From positions 1 to 10,957 of the forward strand of contig PWGS01000074.1 of NCBI GenBank assembly GCA_003554505.1: a DNA stretch of 10,957 nt. Reading direction: 5' to 3'. Origin of the DNA: Desulfonatronospira sp. Its GTDB lineage: Bacteria > Desulfobacterota > Desulfovibrionia > Desulfovibrionales > Desulfonatronovibrionaceae. Position numbers and translations under genes: made by a program. A model generated the notes under the pieces. It saw only the letters and a list, made by a program, of their open reading frames with translations. It was not told where the DNA came from and ran no database searches. This document shows, piece by piece, positions 6,267 to 10,957 of the stretch; position 1 is the stretch's first letter; each line of letters begins with the position of its first letter.

Positions 6267-7172
6267 ATGAAATGCCCCAGATGCAAAACAACCGCGGCGG
6301 TGGCTCTGCCCAGCCACAACGCAGGATTCTGCCCGGAGTGTTTCAAAGTGTTTTTTTCCAGGCAGGTGGCAAAGGCCATCAAAGAGAGACAGCTCTTCAG
6401 CAAAGAGGACAAAATACTCATCGCCCTCAGCGGAGGCAAGGACTCCCTGGCCCTGGCCAGGGAGCTGCAGCTTCAGGGCTACAACACGGCCGGACTGCAC
6501 ATGGACCTGGCTATCCCCGGATCATCGGATAAAGCCAGGGATCATGTGGAGAGGTTCTGCAGGGATTTCGGGGTTGATCTGCACGTACTGGAAATGGAAA
6601 AGGAGGGGCTGCCCATTCCAGTGGTGGAAAAGAAATTCAACAGGCCTGTATGTTCATTATGCGGGCGCATCAAGAGGTACTACTTCAACAAATTTGCCCT
6701 GGACCATGGTTTCAATGTACTGGCGACAGGTCACAACCTTGATGATGAGGCGGCCAGGCTTTTTTCCAATGTCATGCGCTGGGACGTTTCCCACCTGGGC
6801 TCCCAGGGACCGGACCTGCCGGCGGAGCAGGGTTTTGTGCGTAAGGTCAAACCCCTTTACCGGCTCAGTGAATTCGAAACCGCCAACTACAGTTTCCTGG
6901 CAGGGATAGATTACTGCTATTCTCCATGTCCTTACAGCAAGGGAGCCAGTTTTACCTATTACAAGACATTGCTGGACGAGCTGGAATATGAGCAGCCCGG
7001 GCGCAAGATCAGCTTTTACGAGGGGTTTTTGAACCGGGGCAGACAGGCTTTCGCCCGCCAGGACGAACAGCAGGGAGGTAAGCCCCGGCCGTGCCCCGGA
7101 TGCGGCTACCCCACCACCGGGGAGATATGCGGGATATGCCGCATCCGGGAGATCATGGGCTCAAAGGAATAA
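6267..7172 (+). CDS. TtuA/NcsA-family tRNA 2-thiolation enzyme (PP-loop, two zinc sites, Fe-S cysteines)
   Basis: TtuA-like enzymes adenylate a uridine or ribothymidine in tRNA and replace its 2-oxygen with sulfur, using a 4Fe-4S cluster to hold the sulfur brought by a small carrier. The 301-residue protein shows every hallmark: an N-terminal zinc site Cys3, 6, 22, 25; the ATP-binding PP-loop SGGKDS at 55-60; Cys129 and Cys132 (CSLCG) plus Cys221 (CPYS), matching the three cluster ligands; GHNLDDEA at 155-162; and a C-terminal zinc site Cys276, 279, 288, 291. The preceding gene encodes a carrier and the spacing is three bases, with AGGGG in that gene's end as ribosome binding site, so the two are cotranscribed. 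Whether the target is position 54 (as in Thermus TtuA), position 34 (as in archaeal NcsA) or another is not visible. TtcA, which makes 2-thiocytidine, is related but lacks this zinc-finger arrangement. Confidence 0.9.
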   Translation: MKCPRCKTTAAVALPSHNAGFCPECFKVFFSRQVAKAIKERQLFSKEDKILIALSGGKDSLALARELQLQGYNTAGLHMDLAIPGSSDKARDHVERFCRDFGVDLHVLEMEKEGLPIPVVEKKFNRPVCSLCGRIKRYYFNKFALDHGFNVLATGHNLDDEAARLFSNVMRWDVSHLGSQGPDLPAEQGFVRKVKPLYRLSEFETANYSFLAGIDYCYSPCPYSKGASFTYYKTLLDELEYEQPGRKISFYEGFLNRGRQAFARQDEQQGGKPRPCPGCGYPTTGEICGICRIREIMGSKE

Positions 7173-7198
7173 GGCAGGTGCTGCAAGTCAACTTTGTT

Positions 7199-7690
7199 TC
7201 AGGCCACTTTTTCCCGGACATAGTTGATGAGTCCGCCTTTGGCCAGGATGTCGGCCATGAACTCAGGAACTGGAAGGCTGTTTACAGTGTCCCCCGTGGT
7301 ATGGTTGACAATCTTTCCTTCCAGGGCCTTTATTTCCAGTTCATCACCATCGCTCAGCCTGCTTATTTCATCGCCCCCCTCCAGCAGGACCAGACCCATG
7401 TTGAAGCCGTTGCGGTAAAATATGCGGGCGAAACTGTGGGCTATGACCACGGGAATCCCTGCCCCGAGTATGGCTATGGGGGCGTGCTCACGGGAGGAGC
7501 CGCAGCCGAAGTTCTTGCCCCCCAGAAGGATGTCTCCTCTGTTTACCCGGCTGACCCAGTTCTCTTCCAGTCCGGCCATGCAGTTCCGGCCCAGTTCTTC
7601 CGGATCAGTGGTCACCAGGCATCTGGCCGGGATGATGGCGTCTGTATCTATATGGTCTCCTACCTTGTGCCCTTTGCCTTTGAAATGCAT
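7199..7690 (-). CDS. leuD: 3-isopropylmalate dehydratase small subunit
   Basis: LeuD is the small swivel-domain subunit that, with LeuC, isomerises 2-isopropylmalate to 3-isopropylmalate in leucine synthesis. The 163-residue protein contains [14 protein letters not shown] (about 12-25), [13 protein letters not shown] (59-71), the key substrate-side signature, and a [17 protein letters not shown] segment (78-94). It is of the short type (about 160-170 residues) found in archaea and many anaerobes, not the about 200-residue enterobacterial type; it pairs with the short LeuC encoded just upstream. The ATG at 7690 has CAGGAG about eight bases upstream, within the 24-base gap after leuC. The gene is last in the leuACD operon and converges on the thiolase gene with 26 bases between the stops. 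Short LeuCD pairs can also serve as homoaconitase or citramalate-pathway enzymes; the neighbouring leuA supports leucine synthesis. Confidence 0.93.
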   Translation of the reverse strand: MHFKGKGHKVGDHIDTDAIIPARCLVTTDPEELGRNCMAGLEENWVSRVNRGDILLGGKNFGCGSSREHAPIAILGAGIPVVIAHSFARIFYRNGFNMGLVLLEGGDEISRLSDGDELEIKALEGKIVNHTTGDTVNSLPVPEFMADILAKGGLINYVREKVA

Positions 7691-7714
7691 GTCTTTTCTC
7701 CTGCAGAAGTAATA

Positions 7715-8974
7715 TTAAACCCGTGCCGGGGGAATGATGCGTCCGGCTACCGCCGTAGCCGCGGCCACGTAGGGCGAGCCCAGGTAAACTTTGCTTTCCA
7801 GGCTGCCCATGCGGCCCTTGAAGTTGCGGTTGGTGGTGGCCAGACAGGTTTCCCCGGAGGCCAGAATACCCATGTGCCCGCCCAGGCAGGGTCCGCAGGT
7901 GGGAGGACCGATTATGCCCCCGGCTTTTAAAAATATTTCCAGCAGGCCCTCTTCCAGGGCCTGGGCATATATTTTAGGAGTAGCCGGCAGGACTATTAAG
8001 CGAATGTTTTTGTCCACATGGCGATCCTTTAATATGTGCGCGGCCTGTCTCAGATCCGAGATGCGTCCGTTGGTGCACGATCCCAGAACCACCTGGTCCA
8101 CTTTTATCTCTTCCAGGTCGTCGACCCCGGCTACATTGTCCGGCAGGTGCGGGCAGGCGATTTGGGGAGGCATGCCGCTGACCTGCATGTCCACCTGCAT
8201 GCAGTATCCGGCCTGCCCGTCGGGCTCAAGGAAGTCGTCGCCCTGGCGGCCATGCTCCCGGCAGTAGTCCAGGGTCACCTGGTCCACGGGAAACAGCCCT
8301 GCCTTGCCCCCGGCTTCAATGGCCATGTTGGCCATGGTCATCCTGGCTTCAGCATCCAGCTCCGTCAGGGTATCACCGGCGAATTCCAGGGCCCGGTACA
8401 GGGCTCCGTCAACCTTTATGCGGCCTATGAGATTCAGGATAAGGTCCTTGGATGTGGTGAACTCATCCAGGCTTCCGTTCATATTCACCCTGATGGTTTC
8501 CGGGATCTTGAACCAAGTCTCCCCAAGGGCCATGGCCGCGGCAATGTCGGTGCTGCCCATGCCTGTGGCGAATGCCCCCAGGCCGCCGTAGGTGCAGGTA
8601 TGGCTGTCAGCCCCCACCACCACGTCCCCGGGTCCCACCAGACCAAGTTCAGGCAGCAGGGCATGCTCCACCCCGACGTTGCCGCCTTCGTAGTAATGAG
8701 TGATGTTCATTTCCCGGGCGAAACGGCGTACTTTCTGCACCTGCTCGGCAGAGGCGATGTCCTTGTTGGGGGTGAAATGATCACAGACCAGGGCTATCTT
8801 GTCCGCATCGAACACTCTTGGCGCCTGCATCTTGCGGAAAGAATCCCCCGCCAGAGGGGCGGTGATGTCGTTGGCCAGGACCAGGCTCACCCGGCAGGGT
8901 ATTATCTGCCCGGGTTTTTTTATCTCCTCTGGACTGTGCTTCTGCAGAATCTTTTCAGCCAGGTTTTTTCCCAC
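7715..8974 (-). CDS. leuC: 3-isopropylmalate dehydratase large subunit (short archaeal-type)
   Basis: LeuC carries the 4Fe-4S cluster and most of the active site of isopropylmalate isomerase. With the start at 8974 it has 419 residues, the short type; the enterobacterial form is about 466. Motifs: VCDHFTPNKD near 63-72, ADSHTCTYGGLGAFATGMG (122-140), the cluster ligands Cys300 (LGSCTNGR) and Cys360/Cys363 (PTCGPCLGG), and the substrate-binding NRNFKGRMGS (382-391). I prefer the GTG at 8974 to the TTG at 9001: a perfect AAGGAG lies seven bases before the GTG and would be inside the longer reading, and the shorter protein begins MGKNLAEKIL, as relatives do. It starts 31 bases after the leuA stop, and leuD follows after 24 bases, so the three genes form one operon. 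Confidence 0.95.
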   Translation of the reverse strand: MGKNLAEKILQKHSPEEIKKPGQIIPCRVSLVLANDITAPLAGDSFRKMQAPRVFDADKIALVCDHFTPNKDIASAEQVQKVRRFAREMNITHYYEGGNVGVEHALLPELGLVGPGDVVVGADSHTCTYGGLGAFATGMGSTDIAAAMALGETWFKIPETIRVNMNGSLDEFTTSKDLILNLIGRIKVDGALYRALEFAGDTLTELDAEARMTMANMAIEAGGKAGLFPVDQVTLDYCREHGRQGDDFLEPDGQAGYCMQVDMQVSGMPPQIACPHLPDNVAGVDDLEEIKVDQVVLGSCTNGRISDLRQAAHILKDRHVDKNIRLIVLPATPKIYAQALEEGLLEIFLKAGGIIGPPTCGPCLGGHMGILASGETCLATTNRNFKGRMGSLESKVYLGSPYVAAATAVAGRIIPPARV

Positions 8975-9005
8975 GTCGTCTCTCCTTATTTTTCTCTTCA
9001 ATATA

Positions 9006-10550
9006 TTAGGGAATATTGCGGCTCTGTTCGGCCTTGGGGTCGGTTTCCTTTTTGGCCAGCCTGTTCAGGGCGTTTATATAGGCCTTGGCACTGGCCACAA
9101 TGACGTCTGGATCGGCTGCCCTGCCCACCGAGGTGACATCGTTCTCTTCCAGCTTCACCGTGACTTCGCCCTGGGCATCAGCACCTCCTGTAATGGCGCT
9201 TACTGAATAGCGAAGCAGAGTGGGGTTTCTTTTTACCAGGCGGTCAATGGTGTTGAATACCGCGTCAATGGCCCCCACCCCGAAATCGGAAAGCTGTTTT
9301 TCCTCTCCCAGCACTTCCATTTTCAGGGCTGCAGTGGGGATGGCCATGTTGCCGGAAATGGAGCTCAGGTAGATGAGCTTGAACTTGTCCGGGATGCGGT
9401 AGACCTCTTCCAGGACAATGGCTTCCACGTCCTCCATATACAGCTTTTTCTTCTTGTCCGCCAGGGATTTGACCACTTCCGACACCTGGGTCAACTGATC
9501 CCTGGTCAGGCGGTATCCCAGTTCTTCCAGCTTCTGATTCAGGGCGTACCTGCCGGAATGCTTGCCTATGACAATGTCGCTGCCGGCCTTGCCTATGCTG
9601 GCCGGGGTCATGATCTCGTAGGTCTCGCGGTTCCTGAGCATCCCGGCCTGGTGAATGCCGGACTCGTGGGCGAAGGCATTGCCGCCGATAATGGGCTTGT
9701 ATGGAGGTATGGGCTGGCCGATGATCATAGACAGAAGCCGGCAGGAGGGATAGATCTGTTCGGTGTTTATGCCTGTTTCCAGGTTGTAGAAACCTTTGCG
9801 TACGTTAAGGGCCATGACCAGCTCTTCCAGGGCCGCGTTGCCGGCGCGCTCCCCGATTCCGCTCAGGGTCACTTCCGCCTGCCTGGCCCCGGCCTTGCAG
9901 GCGGCCAGGGTGTTGGCCACTCCCAGGCCCAGGTCGTTGTGGCAGTGTACACTGAATACGGCCCGCTCACTCTCCTTTACATTGGTCAGCAGATAGTCGA
10001 TAAGCTCGGCGTATTCCTGGGGCTGGGCATAACCCACGGTGTCCGGGATGTTTATGACCCCGGCCCCGGCGTCTATGGCGGTTTGAACCACCTGCACAAG
10101 AAACGCGGGGTCGGAGCGGGAGGCATCCTCGGCGGAGAACTCCACGCTGGGGCAGAGGCTTCTGGCGTAAGTCACCGCTTCATGAGCGATTTCCAGGATC
10201 TGCTCCCGGGTTTTGTCCAGCTTGTACTTCATATGAATGTCGGAAGTGGCCAGAAAGGGGTGCAGCCTCGGCTGGGCCGCGTGCTGCACCGCATCCCAGG
10301 CCTTGTCCATGTCTTCCTTGACTGCACGGCAAAGACCTGCCACCTGGCAGTCCTTCACCGTGGCTGCAATCTCGGCCACGGCCTCCTGATCCCCGGTGCT
10401 GGCAGCGGGGAACCCTGCCTCTATGACGTCCACTCCCAGCCTTTCCAGCTGTCTGGCCAGACGTATTTTTTCCCCGGCGTTCATGGTGGCCCCGGGAGAC
10501 TGTTCTCCATCGCGCAACGTGGTGTCGAAAATATAGATTCTATCGGACAT
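9006..10550 (-). CDS. leuA: 2-isopropylmalate synthase
   Basis: LeuA condenses acetyl-CoA with 2-oxoisovalerate, the committed step of leucine synthesis, and is normally inhibited by leucine. The 514-residue protein has an N-terminal TIM-barrel HMGL-like domain with DTTLRDGEQSPGA at 9-21, the metal ligands in HCHNDLG (His202, His204) and GERAGN (233-238), and GNAFAHESGIHQAG (about 290-303). HSGRYAL follows at about 331-337. The last part (about 365-490), including GAIDAVFNTIDRLV, is the regulatory leucine-binding domain; it is complete, so feedback control is expected. I chose ATG at 10550, giving MSDRIYIFD, because CAGGAG ends six bases before it; the ATG at 10556 directly abuts the CAGGAG with no spacing. 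It is first in the leuACD operon. Homocitrate and citramalate synthases are relatives, but the length, motif set and leuCD context favour LeuA. Confidence 0.95.
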   Translation of the reverse strand: MSDRIYIFDTTLRDGEQSPGATMNAGEKIRLARQLERLGVDVIEAGFPAASTGDQEAVAEIAATVKDCQVAGLCRAVKEDMDKAWDAVQHAAQPRLHPFLATSDIHMKYKLDKTREQILEIAHEAVTYARSLCPSVEFSAEDASRSDPAFLVQVVQTAIDAGAGVINIPDTVGYAQPQEYAELIDYLLTNVKESERAVFSVHCHNDLGLGVANTLAACKAGARQAEVTLSGIGERAGNAALEELVMALNVRKGFYNLETGINTEQIYPSCRLLSMIIGQPIPPYKPIIGGNAFAHESGIHQAGMLRNRETYEIMTPASIGKAGSDIVIGKHSGRYALNQKLEELGYRLTRDQLTQVSEVVKSLADKKKKLYMEDVEAIVLEEVYRIPDKFKLIYLSSISGNMAIPTAALKMEVLGEEKQLSDFGVGAIDAVFNTIDRLVKRNPTLLRYSVSAITGGADAQGEVTVKLEENDVTSVGRAADPDVIVASAKAYINALNRLAKKETDPKAEQSRNIP

Positions 10551-10620
10551 ATCCATCTCCTGGCTTATTTTTTTGTAATGTAACTATTCAGCACATTTTG
10601 TGTGTACCCTTGTTCTGGCC

Positions 10621-10650
10621 ATCGGTGTCGGGGTCGGTATCGGTATCGGC
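10621..10650 (+). repeat. left hexamer tandem array (five RTCGGN units)
   Basis: Five consecutive hexamers, ATCGGT, GTCGGG, GTCGGT, ATCGGT, ATCGGC, each fit RTCGGN. The last four form most of the left arm of the long inverted repeat. The six-base period keeps every frame open, which explains the spurious open frames here. Confidence 0.8.
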
Positions 10651-10731
10651 TTCCGGCTCGGAGAGCCTACAGCTCGGAGAGGGTCGATAGAAAACCGAAA
10701 ACCAAAGTTGCGTGGGGCGTTCCCTAACAGC

Positions 10732-10767
10732 TTCGATACCGACCCCGATTCCGATACCGACCCCGAC
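10732..10767 (+). repeat. right hexamer tandem array (six units, inverse of the left array)
   Basis: Six hexamers, TTCGAT, ACCGAC, CCCGAT, TCCGAT, ACCGAC, CCCGAC, are the complement-type of the left array. They also show an 18-base higher-order period: the first three units resemble the last three. The last 23 bases form the right arm of the inverted repeat. Confidence 0.8.
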
Positions 10768-10840
10768 AAAACCAATTATCATGGTGAAAAGTTACTTTGT
10801 AATCAGAGTAAAAGCAGATACTGGGTATACTGACCAGTTA

Positions 10841-10856
10841 GTTTTCATCCGGAAAC
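10841..10856. repeat. short hairpin between the two repeat elements
   Basis: GTTTTC (10841-10846) and GGAAAC (10851-10856) pair over six positions, one of them a G-T pair, around the loop ATCC. The 17-base block 10839-10855, read on the minus strand, resembles 41-57 at the other end of the window (15 of 17 positions). Confidence 0.45.
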
Positions 10857-10861
10857 GGTTC

Positions 10862-10957
10862 TTTTCCCTTTTGGCGGCGTCAATCTGCACAATTATTCGT
10901 CACCGTATTAAGATACGCCTCCTCATAATTGCTTGATTTCCTTGCCAAAAGAAAAAA
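10862..10957. repeat. nested imperfect palindrome running to the window edge
   Basis: Four pairs of arms nest in correct order around one centre: CTTTTGGC (10868-10875) with GCCAAAAG (10944-10951); AATC (10882-10885) with GATT (10935-10938); CAATTAT (10890-10896) with ATAATTG (10925-10931); and CGTAT (10904-10908) with ATACG (10913-10917), loop TAAG. T-rich and A-rich flanks (10862-10865, 10952-10957) could extend the outer arm. The element may continue beyond the window. It does not look like a simple terminator, because the stem is long and interrupted. It could be an interspersed palindromic repeat, one end of a mobile element, or a structured RNA. Confidence 0.6.

Larger units (their letters stand above)
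10577..10798. repeat. MITE-like element with imperfect terminal arms around a hexamer-built inverted repeat
   Basis: The outer arms, AATGTAACTATTCAGC at 10577-10592 and GGTGAAAAGTTACTTT at 10783-10798, are inverted copies matching at 13 of 16 positions. Inside lies a long inverted repeat: 10627-10649 pairs with 10745-10767 at 22 of 23 positions. Between the inner arms are about 95 bases, with a GGCTC-GGA-GAGCC hairpin (10655-10667) and a direct repeat GCTCGGAGAG (10656-10665, 10672-10681). No transposase and no clear target-site duplication are seen. It might be a non-autonomous mobile element or a fold-back repeat family; the outer boundary is uncertain. Confidence 0.5.
10551..10957. other. 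gene-free region upstream of leuA, filled with structured repeats
   Basis: About 400 bases hold no credible gene. Open frames here translate repeat DNA into dipeptide-like strings (Val-Gly/Ile-Gly on one strand, Asp-Pro/Asp-Thr on the other). The leu operon promoter must lie within or beyond this tract, yet no clear boxes, leader peptide rich in leucine codons, or T-box-like element is visible. A small inverted repeat CACA-TTT-TGTG (10592-10602) about 40 bases before the leuA start could be an operator, but it is short. Two larger elements are listed separately. Confidence 0.6.

Noticed and set aside
8036..9103. Plus-strand open frame opposite leuC and the end of leuA
   Set aside because: LeuC motifs are unambiguous on the minus strand; this is a codon-usage shadow.
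9558..10583. Plus-strand open frame opposite leuA
   Set aside because: It is Gly/Val-rich with no domain and mirrors the LeuA coding strand.
10627..10767. CRISPR array
   Set aside because: The repeats are contiguous hexamers and an inverted pair, without regular unique spacers, and no cas gene is present.
10584..10936. Several small open frames in the repeat region
   Set aside because: They translate six-base repeats into Val-Gly/Ile-Gly or Asp-Pro strings and have no ribosome binding site of note.

Overview
The window looks like chromosomal DNA of a Desulfovibrio-like anaerobic deltaproteobacterium (Desulfobacterota). This is an inference from content, not a database match: a large FAD/iron-sulfur lactate- or glycolate-type dehydrogenase with two CCG (heterodisulfide-reductase-like) modules, short 'archaeal-type' LeuC and LeuD subunits, and a TtuA-type tRNA thiolase next to a MoaD/ThiS-like carrier. 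The genes are moderately GC-rich, have clear Shine-Dalgarno sequences and are tightly packed. The two ends of the window are AT-richer and contain decayed or repetitive DNA.

Layout. 1-504: no complete gene; an open frame entering from the left edge (1-201), then a stretch that may hold the relic of an FAD/NAD-binding protein (about 299-394). 505-5495 (+): a compact three-gene operon, FAD/Fe-S dehydrogenase, ruvX, mltG, closed by a probable terminator at 5509-5562. 5568-5924 (-): a stand-alone CheY-like receiver protein. 6069-7172 (+): a two-gene unit, a ubiquitin-like sulfur carrier and a TtuA-family tRNA 2-thiolation enzyme, divergent from the receiver gene. 7199-10550 (-): leuA-leuC-leuD, the branch of leucine synthesis from 2-oxoisovalerate to 3-isopropylmalate; leuB is not in the window. 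10551-10957: a gene-free tail with two structured repeat elements, a hexamer-built long inverted repeat inside imperfect terminal arms (10577-10798), and a nested palindrome that runs to the window edge (10862-10957).

How the genes work together. The dehydrogenase probably feeds electrons from a 2-hydroxyacid such as D-lactate through its own clusters to an unknown acceptor; ruvX and mltG behind it are housekeeping genes for rRNA maturation and peptidoglycan termination, so that operon is not one pathway. The carrier and thiolase form a plausible sulfur relay for tRNA 2-thiolation. leuACD form a coherent pathway operon.

Main points for a second look: the missing normal start codon of ruvX, with a good ribosome binding site and ATG one frame away; the carrier's C-terminus Arg-Gly instead of Gly-Gly with no activating enzyme nearby; and the two palindromic elements upstream of leuA. 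I saw no clearly undescribed multi-gene system; most of the window is recognisable core metabolism.
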